Shown here: positions 1 to 9,518 of the stretch, piece after piece | Layout of the letters: each line of letters starts with the position of its first letter | Position numbering within the stretch: the first letter of the stretch is position 1 | Origin: Tipula vernalis | Lineage: Eukaryota; Arthropoda; Insecta; Diptera; Tipulidae | DNA: 64,000 nucleotides | NCBI GenBank assembly: GCA_958295665.1 | Contig: OY282560.1 | Coordinates: 104,323,930 to 104,387,929, forward strand | Direction: 5' to 3' | Made by a program: the position numbers and the translations under genes | Notes under the pieces: model-generated | Database searches by the model: none | Told to the model about the DNA's origin: nothing | Seen by the model: only the letters and a program-made list of their open reading frames with translations

Positions 1-540
1 AAGAGTCTAATCAAATAAAGCAACAGTATTTGTAGGCCTTGCTGTAAAAATGCAGGATATATAAAATCCCCTCCCGGCGATTTAAAGGGACCAAAGGAAT
101 TGACGGCCCATTTTATTTTTCCGGTAGTGAAGATATCTCTTGAGAACCTGTAAGCTTCCCTTGAAATCAGGTAGGGATGCACGCTGTCTACATCGAGGTC
201 TTCCTGGCCTCCAAGGACAGTACACTCTGGGTTGTGGCCTTTCACCAGGCATTCGAGAGTTTCCTCCCCCTGGATGTAGTTGTCTCTCCATTCGGTTTCC
301 TTACAGATCCCAAAGGATTCCTGTGGTCCAAGGAGAGTGCCTTCTGGAGTAGATAAGCCGCAGGCAGCCTATCTATTTTTACACAGAAGTCTCCCCAGCT
401 CGACCTCTTGCTTTTCCTAAGAGCGACGTTATACTGGGTAAGAGACATTCGATAGGTTGTCCAATCGTTTGTCCTCTTAGCCCTGTTGAAAATATTACGA
501 ACCTCTCGTATTTTGATTTCCAAGGTGTGGTTCCACCAAG
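1..540 (-). pseudogene. Jockey-like LINE ORF2 fragment (linker to start of RT), open at the window edge
   Basis: Minus-strand reading gives the region between endonuclease and reverse transcriptase of a Jockey-type LINE. It begins near 541 with a WWN-type motif, then passes through FNRAKRTNDW, YNVALRKSKRSSW and DHRNPLGS, and reaches a KSPGGDGI-like motif near 60-90 that normally opens the RT domain. Frameshifts and stops separate these pieces, so it is dead. The 3' part lies beyond base 1. The fragment starts abruptly where a Gypsy RT reading frame ends (about 540), so one element was inserted into or recombined with the other. The LINE clade is my recognition of motif order; a search against Jockey and R1 consensus proteins would settle it. 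Confidence 0.65.
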
Positions 541-2260
541 CTGTTATGAATTCCGAGGAAAGATATTTCGTTCTTCATAAATGCGCACTTGTTAGGATTT
601 ATAACTAGTCCCGCGTCACTTAGGCGATGGAAACAATCGGTATGTGTTTCAGATGCTCTTCCGAGTTTTGTGAAGCGATCAGTAGGTCGTCGATATACGG
701 AAACAAGAATGGCAGATCTCGAAATATTGCGTGAATCGCGAACGTTGGAATATTTTGAGGCGTGGAGCCGCATTACGTAATCCGAACGTCATCCGGGTGA
801 ACTCCGGGAGTGATGATTGCGGTTTTTCCGATGTCTCGTTCTTCGATAGGGACCTGGTGATACGCACGGATGAGATCGATTTTCGAGAAAATCGTGCATG
901 ACCCGAGTTAATGTGTGAAATCGGACACAAAGGGAATCGGATAACGGTCACATAACCGCCAGCTTCCGTCTTTCTTTTATGCAATATGGAGCGGACTTGC
1001 CCAATTGCTCTTCGAGGGTCGACACACTCTTTGTGCTGTCCAAGCTTCAATCTCAGCTTTGGCGATTTTCATCTTATCCGCGTTCAACCGACGTATTTTT
1101 GCATGGCATGGTTGATCGGATGTCTCGAAAGATTTGTCGATTCATGAGTTACTGTCTTGAATTCGTGTAGTAGTTCCAGAATCTCGGGAAGTGTTGAATT
1201 GGACTTTATTGTTGTAGTGCCGTATGAAGGAATTTGAATTGGTTCTGCTTTGACGTCGAGGTTCGTGTTGGGGTCGATGAGCTTGTTATTTTTAATGTCG
1301 ACCAATAAACCGAAATGTGATAGGAAGTCAGCTCCAAGAATACACCGATCGACTTTTGCTATGATGAACTTCCATGTCAATGGTCTACGAAGACCTATGT
1401 TGAGAGTGAGGTTTTTGCGACCGTATGTCAACGATTGATGTTGTAGCGTTCGCCGCGAACAATTTAAACAAGGACGAATTGGGCTTTTCGGGGTTTGTTG
1501 GTGGTATTACTAAAACCTCGGCGCCTGTGTCGATCAAGAATTGTAGCTGGTTTTGTGAATCGACTATGATTAGGCGGCTGTTTGAGATTTAGCTACAATC
1601 ACTTGCCGCGTGAACTGCGGTGCCTACCGGTTTTCCGGATTCGTTGTCGGTTGTTGTTAAATTGTTTTGTTGTGCTCTGTCGTCGTCTCGTGTCGAGGCT
1701 TTCAGGTTGAAAATACTAGCCGGTTTTTGTACGTCGACTATTTTGTCTGCAGCGTTTGCAAGTTTCTGAAGGTTCGAATCATCCATGCAAGACAAAATTT
1801 CTTGGGCATGTGTTGGGAGTCGCTGTAACCACAGGTTTCTTAAAACTGGCTCAATAACCTGCTTAATACAAAATAGATAGTGTTTCCATTTCCCTCAACA
1901 GTTGAGATGGTTTTTTATCGCCGAGCTGCAGTCCTGATTGGAGTCGATCGAGTTTTATTTAAGCGTTCGATTTTGACTTTTTTTAATGTTTCGTATTTGT
2001 CGCTCTTTGGCGGTGTGGGAATTTAATCGCGCACACATTTCACTGTTTCTGGATCGAGAGCTGCAAAAAGATGTCCATATTTGGTGAAATCGGCTGAAAT
2101 AGCATCAATTTCAAATTGTGCTTCCAATAACTGTGTAAACCAAATTTCTGGGTCATCTCGATTGAAAGGTGCTTATTTTATTGACACCTTGTAGACGTTA
2201 GTTGTCCCAACTATTTTGGGTTTCGCCGCACCGTTGTTCTCGCCGTCACTCATTTGGGAA
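541..2260 (-). pseudogene. Decayed CsRn1-type Gypsy gag-pol remnant
   Basis: Read on the minus strand from about 2250: a gag-like start (MSDGENN), a gag block with DDPEIWFTQLLEAQF and FAALDPETV, then at 1084-1431 the post-protease segment with GRKNLTLNIGLRRP and ILGADFLSHFGLLVD, then at 495-1050 RT remnants with [10 protein letters not shown], a YIDDLLI box near 680-700 and INPNKCAF/EISFLG. This order (gag, protease, RT) and these motifs are typical of the arthropod CsRn1-like Gypsy group. Many stops and frameshifts show it is old. RNase H and integrase are absent, replaced at about 540 by LINE sequence. No LTR was identified. Confidence 0.7.
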
Positions 2261-3239
2261 TCGTTAAAACAATTAAAAAATTATTTAAATCCGAACTGGT
2301 AATAGGCGTAATTATTATTGTTCTGCGAATGATTACAGCCATCTTATTCCGCCATTTTTATTCGCTATGTCCTTCTTTTAGACTCCTGATTTTTTATTCT
2401 CGTCATTTTAGAATAACGTGGTTTAAGAATGCCGTGGTTTTATCAACCCAGTAAACCGAAAAAGGTGTTGCCAATTTTACTTGTATCGACGGCAGTGTTG
2501 CCGCTAACGAGCTTCAGGTTCCTACTATTTGGTTGTGCCAACAGGCCAACCCGGCACATTGCCAGGCAATAATCATATCACAGCATTAATCATTTCTGAC
2601 GTGGACCGATGCACATTACATGGCAGGATTTCCGCTATGCTGTTTCACCTCAGTCAACAACATTATGGTTATTAGGTTGCCGAAATCACGTTAAGCAGTT
2701 CATTCTCAGGTTTGTTACCTGTTTTAAGTTAAAAGCAAAGGCATCCAAATAATTAATGGGCAACTTACCATCTGCATGGGTTTTGATTACGCGGAAACAA
2801 GGCTGTGCACTTGGAGCTAGTCACGGACATAACGACAGAAGCCTTTATTGGAGCACTTTGTCGATTTACTACCAGGTATCTAATCACTTCGTACCATCAG
2901 CCCTAGATAACTAAATTAATAAATATGATTAATTAAAATATAAATTAACATCGAACAAGACAAGAAATTTACTAATCTATTTCTGAAGTTACGCACCCAT
3001 AAATATTTGTTCTTTATTAAATACAGCCCATGGTAGCGTTATCAATTTATTGTGTAATTGATAACGCTAAAATCTTTTTTGCGATTTTATGTACTACGAA
3101 AAATATTTTCGGCTATAGAGATAAGAATATTTTGAAATATAATCAAAAATAGATTTAGCTCATAGTTAAGTTTCACCCTTACAACTAAATTCTTGTGTTA
3201 AAAGTGATAAGTGTCAAATAATCCAAAAACATTATCAAT
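2261..3239. other. AT-rich stretch upstream of the BTB gene, no gene seen
   Basis: No coding similarity is visible. It should contain the 5' flank of the Gypsy remnant and any LTR it had, plus the promoter of the BTB gene. The only clear structure is the perfect inverted repeat at 3034-3069. Confidence 0.5.
3034..3069. repeat. Perfect 14-bp inverted repeat with 8-nt loop upstream of the BTB gene
   Basis: The left arm TAGCGTTATCAATT (3034-3047) is exactly complementary to the right arm at 3056-3069, separated by TATTGTGT. It lies about 170 bp before the BTB start codon. It could be a remnant of a small inverted-repeat transposon or a regulatory palindrome; the sequence alone does not decide. 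Confidence 0.6.
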
Positions 3240-4469
3240 ATGAAGTTTAAGTTGAATTGTTCACCATATCTGAGGATGCACGAAATCACCAAAAAATTAT
3301 TCAACAACAATTTCTTGTCCGACATCCGATTCAGTGTAGACGATAAAATTATCTATGCCCATTCCTTGGAATTGATGAAAAGAAGTGTGGTGTTTGAAGA
3401 GCAATTGGATAAAATCTGGGGCAAGCAAAAAATTATTTCGATCGCCCATTGTACGTACGATAGTTTTCACGAATTTATAAGATTTCTTTACACTGATGAG
3501 TGTACCATTAACACTGACAATGGCATTGAATTGTTAAAATTAGCTAACCAATATCAAGTCATAATATTGGAGAATCGGATCATCAATTTGTTATCTACCG
3601 TCGAATGGATTGTACAATTATTTGAACACTGTGTCATCGGCAAATATGAAGTTGCACGACAACAGACGGAAGATTTGTTAGCCATTAATTATGGTGAATG
3701 TGTAAAAACGAAACAATTTTTAGCACTTCATCCAGATGTGATCAGTAAAATATTGCAATTTGATTATGTGGAACAAGGTGTGACTGAATTTCAAATATTT
3801 GATGCATTGGCTTCCTGGATACAAAATTATTGCAGACATCAAAAAATATCATTAACAAAAGGGCGACTACGGTTCGAGGATCTTGTGAGAAAAATACGTT
3901 TTCCAATTATGTCAAATGATGAAGTACAACAAAGTGATTCAAAATATCCAGGTTTATTAATGGATAATCTTGTTGGGGATCAACTTTTACTATTTTGGAA
4001 ATGTCATTTTAGCGCTAGATGGATTTCAAGACCCAGAAAAGAATGGGAATATCGTTTCGAGTGGTGTAAATTCAAGCATGACACAATATTTACAACAACT
4101 TTCACTGTTTCAAAAGTAACGGTCCTGTATGCATTGTGGGCGGGCATTGAAGAGAATCGGAAGGAAATCGAAATAGAAATTAACGAAAATGATACCAAAA
4201 CAATCAAAAGTAAGGCAATTAAGTTTACACAATTTGCTCCCGAATTCTGGCAGCCAATGCTAATCACACTGGGTGATTCAATTCGGTTACAACCAAATTT
4301 TGAATATGTCATCGCTATAAAATATTTGGGGATAACAAATGAGTACATAAATGTTGTTTGCAGAACGGAAAATGTTAATCTTATTTTCAAAGACCCGGAA
4401 AATTGCATCCAAATCTTAAATTCAAGTGGTAATATGTTAGAAATGGTATTTAAGGTGACGCCAGATTAA
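3240..4469 (+). CDS. BTB/POZ-BACK domain protein, possibly BTBD1/2/3/6-like with a C-terminal PHR-like region
   Basis: An uninterrupted 409-codon frame. Residues about 18-115 look like a BTB/POZ domain: NNNFLSDIRFSVDD, then YAHSLELMKRSVVF, a SFHEFIRFLYTDE segment and an ELLKLANQYQ helix. Residues about 120-235 resemble a BACK domain (IVQLFEHCVIGKYEVA; FQIFDALASWIQNY). The remaining ~150 residues are mostly beta-like (VLYALWAGIEE; ITLGDSIRLQPNFEYVIAI) and could be a PHR domain, as in BTBD1/2/3/6, which act as substrate adaptors for Cullin-3 ubiquitin ligases. The start is the first ATG of the frame and no intron is needed. An AATAAA follows the stop by 24 bases. Being intact, intronless and surrounded by transposons, it could be a retrocopy or a member of an expanded single-exon family. 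Transcription is not shown. Confidence 0.72.
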   Translation: MKFKLNCSPYLRMHEITKKLFNNNFLSDIRFSVDDKIIYAHSLELMKRSVVFEEQLDKIWGKQKIISIAHCTYDSFHEFIRFLYTDECTINTDNGIELLKLANQYQVIILENRIINLLSTVEWIVQLFEHCVIGKYEVARQQTEDLLAINYGECVKTKQFLALHPDVISKILQFDYVEQGVTEFQIFDALASWIQNYCRHQKISLTKGRLRFEDLVRKIRFPIMSNDEVQQSDSKYPGLLMDNLVGDQLLLFWKCHFSARWISRPRKEWEYRFEWCKFKHDTIFTTTFTVSKVTVLYALWAGIEENRKEIEIEINENDTKTIKSKAIKFTQFAPEFWQPMLITLGDSIRLQPNFEYVIAIKYLGITNEYINVVCRTENVNLIFKDPENCIQILNSSGNMLEMVFKVTPD

Positions 4470-4493
4470 ATGTTTTATAATCAAATATTTTTA

Positions 4494-4499
4494 AATAAA
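4494..4499 (+). terminator. Polyadenylation signal of the BTB gene
   Basis: AATAAA 24 bases after the stop codon, followed by a T/GT-rich stretch (TTTTGTTGTATTTATT), the usual arrangement for 3' end cleavage. Confidence 0.55.
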
Positions 4500-4929
4500 A
4501 TTTAATTTTGTTGTATTTATTAAGATGTCTTCTCATTCTTTAACATATTAAGAGGTTTTATTATAAATAATTTAAGCGATATTCTAATAGCATAAAATTC
4601 TATGTTTAAATGTTCAACCAGCTTAAATTTAATCCTAAATAACATGCCCAACATCGCAACGTTAAATCTTTATCCAAAGTCGAAAGCGAGTGCGATTATC
4701 ATCTACAAATTCACGAACTACGTTGGGAAATTCTTTTGCGAGACATTTTTTTTTAATTTAAAAGGAAACCTGAACCTAACCCGTAGGGGTGGAAACCAAC
4801 AAGATTAGAAATGCTTTTATTTACCCCATCAGGCCGTCATCAAAAATAAAAACACTAGCACCAAACTGTGAACCTGATTTGTTGATATCACCTCATACTC
4901 AAGCAAAGGCAATTTAACCTGAGAGAGGT
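4500..4929. other. Unassigned AT-rich spacer
   Basis: No convincing coding, RNA or repeat structure is seen. A 68-codon frame at 4602-4808 has no recognisable domain and is probably chance. Confidence 0.4.
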
Positions 4930-5480
4930 CAAACGCTATCGAACTATTAGACGATCATAATGAAACTGCAAAAACTGGTTACGGAATCGTGAAAAAATGC
5001 GAACAGGAGACGGTTGTCTCCTAAAGAGATCAGCGACTTATATTCTTAGTTACTGGAACAAAGCTGAAAGGTGCGGCAAACGTTTGGTTTAAGTCTATCG
5101 AAACCCATAGTTTAACTTGAGCCGAATTTCCATTGGAGTTGACGGATAAAACACGAATGAAAATTAGAAAACGCAATCAAAATATAATCGAAAATATTTA
5201 ATAATTGTGCCAAAATTTTATTGATCAAGAGCACGTTAGAGTTCCTCTTGTTAGCAGTACGCCTAACTTGATACTTTCGATCGGTAAAATAAGTTTAGTT
5301 TCATTGGAGATAAAACTGGTAAAACCGTATCGACTATCTTATCAGCAATGGATTAAGGTTAAGTAAATGATCGACAAGCTACCACAAAATAATGCCAGTT
5401 CGATTGAACTAGTCAGAAAGGAAACAGGCGAAGAACGAATGTGTATCGACTGTCGACGCGTAAACGGAAGATCTACTTCA
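4930..5480 (+). pseudogene. Eroded Gypsy gag and RT fragments
   Basis: On the plus strand about 5035-5110 reads LYILVTGTKLKGAANVWF, like the gag segment preceding a zinc knuckle in Gypsy elements. About 5365-5460 reads SSIELVRKETGEERMCIDC-RRVNG, the classic RT motif 1 (SPIVLVRKKNGE..RMCVDYRxLN). The pieces are broken by stops and lie too close together for a full element, so most of gag and the protease are lost. Orientation is opposite to the neighbouring young Gypsy element. Confidence 0.6.
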
Positions 5481-5735
5481 CCGTGCTACTTTGGATTAGC
5501 AAATAAATGTTGCAAACATTTTCGTAATTCAATTTCAAGAATATAATTGTAGGGTTTTCTTAATACTTTCACAGTAACTCGCAATACGAAAGTTTTCGTA
5601 GTAGTTCAAGAATAGCACCCCCCATGTTTGAAGTTGTCTTCGACTGATTTGCAATGTTGCTTTAGATTATTACATAATTCATAATTCTGGTTTCTTCTTT
5701 GATTTTCCAATCATATTTTAATGTTTGGTGGCCTT
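5481..5735. other. Unassigned spacer, left flank of the Gypsy insertion
   Basis: No gene recognised. It is the pre-insertion neighbour of the BEL fragment at 26403, because the Gypsy element between them has a matching target duplication. I could not find a clear continuation of the BEL reading frame here. Confidence 0.4.
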
Positions 5736-5740
5736 GTAAG
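5736..5740. repeat. Left target-site duplication of the Gypsy element (GTAAG)
   Basis: GTAAG directly precedes the left LTR and is repeated directly after the right LTR at 26398-26402. Confidence 0.85.
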
Positions 5741-5892
5741 TATTATGTACGAGGATCGAAATTAAACAAGTGTTCGAGTAAAGATCAAAAGTACAATTAA
5801 TATATTTAGGTTTGAGTTCGTATTTATACAAATGTTAGAATGAGAACATGATATAGGGATAGATATACAATTAAATTTGTACATACATAACA
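5741..5892 (-). repeat. 3' LTR of the young Gypsy element (152 bp)
   Basis: On the minus strand it begins TGTTATGTATGTAC and ends CGTACATAATA, and contains TATAAATACG as a possible TATA box. It matches the right LTR except for nine extra bases (AATATATTT-like) near 5797-5805. LTRs of 143-152 bp are short for Gypsy. Confidence 0.88.
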
Positions 5893-5921
5893 ATTTCTCT
5901 CTTCTTAAATTCAAAAAGACT

Positions 5922-7115
5922 TCAAAATTTAAAGCGATCTGGCATCTTTGTTTTACGCGATGATCTCCTTAATGGATCAGGTATTATAATCTTCTCCGGT
6001 TCGGTTTCCACCCGAATATCCACGGGTGGTAGTGTAGCTGGAACAGTTGACTTATTTGGCTCCCACTTTGAACACGATGGTAATGGCTCTTCAGTTGTTG
6101 GCTGGATAATTGGATCACCAAGATTTTCCGGCATTTTATCTGTGGGCTTATTGGTAATGTAAACCTCAGACTCCCTTGACCGAATTTGACTTTGGTGAAG
6201 AACTCGAATTTGCTCCCCCATCTTCACAACATATCGTCGTAACCCCAAGACTTTTACGACTACACCAGGCTCCCAGTTAAAGTTTGTATTCAAACGAAAA
6301 TATACCTTGTCGTTTTCTGCAAATGGCTTAGACAAATTAATATTATAACTATTAGGTATACCTTTTACTGGCGCTGAACCAAATCTGGGTCTCAACTGCG
6401 ATAATCGTGTCCTTGGCTCAAACTTCAGCATACAGCTAGCAGGCGACTCGGAATTCACAACATTTGGCGTATTGCGAAAGCTAAACAGCACGTTTAACAA
6501 AGCTTTCTGCAATTCGCCACTGGAACATCTTCTCTCTTCCCCAATCGATTTAACTAGACTCCGCTTCACTGACTGGACAGCTCGTTCAGCTAATCCATTG
6601 GCTTGAGGGACATATGCTGGACTTTTCAACGAAGAAATACCATTGCGTTGGCAAAATTTCACGAACTCAGCTGAGTTGAATGGCGGACCATTATCTGTGA
6701 CCAGCTCATTAGGAAAACCAAAGACCGCAAATAGTTTTTCGAATTTGCCAATCACGTCAGCAGCTGTTGTTCCGCCCATAATTTCCACATCAACCCATTT
6801 AGATGTTGAGTCAATTATCAACAGTAAGGTTTTGCCACCAAAATGGAAAAATTCGGCATGGATTCTGTACCATACCTGGTCACTCTTTGGCCATGAAGCT
6901 TCTTTAAAATCATCAGGCTTAGCTCGCTGGTACTTTTGACAAATACCACATGATGAAACAGTTTTTGAGATTTCCTCATCAATTTTTGGCCACCAACACA
7001 ACGACCTGGCCAACATCTTCATTCGAACTACACCCGGATGATCTTCGTGCAACAAATTTAGCACATATCCACCAATGACAACGGAATGATGATTCGGCTT
7101 CCCCAAATGACACAA
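5922..7115 (-). pseudogene. Gypsy integrase and C-terminal region, frameshifted from RT
   Basis: Holds the zinc-binding HHCC segment (HEDHPG then CGIC), the catalytic core and a C-terminal chromatin/DNA-binding-like tail ending near 5922. Integrase inserts the cDNA into host DNA. The second and third acidic residues are present (LVTDNGPPF; NGLAERAVQSV), but the first Asp position reads IHAEFF, i.e. Glu (codon 6852-6854). The frame overlaps the RT frame at 7058-7115: the RT frame stops at 7058 in the middle of a conserved stretch that continues in this frame, so a one-base indel around 7060-7080 separates them. The frame's nominal start is therefore not a true start. Confidence 0.85.
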
Positions 7116-8763
7116 CCGGCTTCATGTGTTAATTCATGTTTACGTACAAAAAAAGGTGACATTGTTGAATCGGTCGTTGACACTGGCCATCCCTTCTTAA
7201 CATTCGACATCACTTTAGTTAGAATAACATCTGATTTTGTTTCTCGTGCCACATCTTCATAACATATTGGTATCTCGTCCACCTCCGAGAAAGCGTTCAC
7301 CACACAAATTAGTGGGTCCCCACTTCTCTCGTCTTCTTGTGGCAGACGCGACAAAGCATCCGGAACTACCATGTCTTTGCCCTTCCGATATTTTATCGAA
7401 TAATTGTACCCAGACAGAATTATGGCCCATCGTTGGAGTCTATGAGCAGCAGTAATTGGTATCCCCTTTTTGATATCAAACAACGATACCAATGGTTGAT
7501 GGTCCGTCACTAAAATAAAAGAGCGACCAAATAAACATTTATGAAATTTTCTTACTCCGAAGATGATTGCAAGTGCCTCCTTGTCCAATTGAGAGTAATT
7601 CTTTTCAGCTGCTGACAAGCTCGCTGAAGCAAACATTAATGGACGGTCTAGCCCATCGACCAACTGGCTCAAAACCGCACCAACACCAACCGAACTCGCA
7701 TCACATGACAGGTACAGCTCCTTCTTCGGGTCAAAATGGCACAGCAGATGGTTTGTACCAAGCTCGGTTTTGCATTTCAAAAATGCATCATTGCAACTCC
7801 TTGTCCAGACAAACCTCACGTCCTTCTGAGTCAAGCTGTAGAGCGGCGCCAACTCAGAAGCCATCATTGGCATAAACTTCCGATAAAAATTCACCAACCC
7901 CAAGAACGCCTTCAGTTGCGTGACATTGGATGGAATCGGGGCATTTCGAATAGCAACAATTTTAGCAGGACTAGGTGAAATTCCATCACCTCCAATGACG
8001 TGGCCAAGGTATTCAACCTTTTGTCTGAAAAATACACATTCATTTTGATTAACGTGCACGTTATACCTGACGAGTCGTTCAAAAACCGCTTTCACGTTAG
8101 CACGACACTCCTCTAGATCCACTCCGGCTACCAATATATCGTCCAAATAACACACTGTTTTTGAACACCCCCGCAGTATTTCATCCATCAATTGTTGAAA
8201 GATTGTCGGAGCGCTTGAGATTCCATAAGTCAATCTGGTGAATCGAAACAAGCCAAGGTGAGTATTAATCGTAAAAAGCTCCATCGAGTCTTCGGATATT
8301 TCAACTTGCTGATAAGCACCAGCCAAATCCAACACGGTAAAGCAGCTACAACCAGAGAGACTTGCCAAAATGTCATCAATATTGGGAAGCGGATAATAAT
8401 GAAAATCCACCCACTTATTGACCGAAACTTTAAAGTCTACGCAAATTCTGAGACTCTTGTCCTTTTTAGGGACCACCACAATTGGACTCGCCCAATTACT
8501 GTGTTTTACCGGCACCAACACACCCGTCTCAGCCATCTTCTTAAATTCCACCTCCACCAATGGTTTAATTGCGTATGGGACTGAATAAGGCTTGCAAAAT
8601 ATGGGCTTCGCACCTTCCTTCAATACAATCGTTGCCTTAAATCCTTTCATGGCTGTAGGCTCTTCAGAAAAAACCAATGGATATTCCTTCTTGAGCTCTA
8701 CCATAGGAGTAACAGCTGAATCCTCACTAAGAAACTGTACACCAACACCAAACATCATTTCAC
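7058..8763 (-). CDS. Gypsy reverse transcriptase and RNase H (pol part of a split gag-pol frame)
   Basis: RT shows VPKKDKSLRICVDF, YPLPNIDDIL, DLAGAYQQ, RLTYGISSAP and the catalytic box YLDDILVAG (about 8138-8149). RNase H follows with LYLSCDASSVGVGAVLSQ, DKEALAIIF and VTDHQPL, then YRKGKDMVVPDALSRLP, which normally leads to integrase. No internal stop occurs up to 7058. The upstream end is the junction with the foldback element: codons run into the 8-bp target duplication at 8764-8771, and the same frame resumes at the duplicate on the other side of the insertion (24906), where gag-protease ends. The first Met at 8758 is thus internal to the original polyprotein, not a true start. Confidence 0.88.
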
Positions 8764-8771
8764 GAAACCGA
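8764..8771. repeat. Left target-site duplication of the foldback element (GAAACCGA)
   Basis: GAAACCGA immediately precedes the inverted-repeat terminus at 8772 and recurs immediately after the opposite terminus at 24906-24913. Eight bases is the duplication size of hAT and P elements and is one base short of that of Drosophila foldback elements. Confidence 0.9.
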
Positions 8772-9518
8772 ATGAGTGTGAAGTTTATGCTAAAAAAAAT
8801 AACAAAAAATTACACTGTTAAATCAGCTATTTTCCAATTGGAATTTAAATGATATGAAAATTTTAATTTTTTGTAATTTTGGATTTTTAGTATCACCAAA
8901 CAGATTCTTTTCATCAGAAAACAGGTTCTTTTCATCCTTTTCAGATAGCTGGACCATCTGTTTATATCGTTAACTAAAAGCATCCAATTGTGTTGAACAT
9001 TACTATATTTCAGATAATTTAAAAGTTAACTGAATTTTGATGGTTTAAATAATTATTTACCGCCGATCCTGGAAATGTCCCGAATGCCCCGCATATTTCT
9101 TAGAACAGCTAAGCCATATAGCGGCCAATGTCACCAAGCCGATCCAATTATGATGAACTATAATATATTTCACAGTTTTAGGAATTTTTAAAAATTTTTC
9201 ATTATTTTAAAAGTTTTATATCGCCGACCGCAGAGAACTATAATATACAAGGTTTTGCCCTTTTTTCCGGATAACTTGGCTATGTGCCAATCTATGTGGT
9301 CAACTTTATCCAATTGTGATGAACTATACTATACTTCACAGAATTTAGAATTTTTAATAATTTTATTGGTTTTAAAAATTGTTGTATCTCCGATCACAGA
9401 GATGTCCACAAGGTCTTGCTTATATTTTCGGATAACTTGGCCATATGCCAGTATACGTGGTCAATCTTATTCAATTGTGATGAACTATACTATACTTCAC
9501 AGAATTTCGAATTTTTAA
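8772..9518 (+). repeat. Left terminal inverted repeat of the foldback element
   Basis: It matches the reverse complement of 24158-24905 almost base for base. The outermost ~130 bp is non-repetitive. From about 8940 it contains two strongly diverged monomers (CCAATTGTGTTGAAC near 8986; CCAATTATGATGAAC near 9144) before typical monomers begin near 9290. Confidence 0.85.

Noticed and set aside
4004..4408. 134-codon minus-strand frame inside the BTB gene
   Set aside because: It is antisense to a domain-bearing frame and shows no motif of its own.
7237..8852. Several plus-strand frames of 70-110 codons opposite the Gypsy RT
   Set aside because: They are shadows of the minus-strand pol gene and carry no domains.
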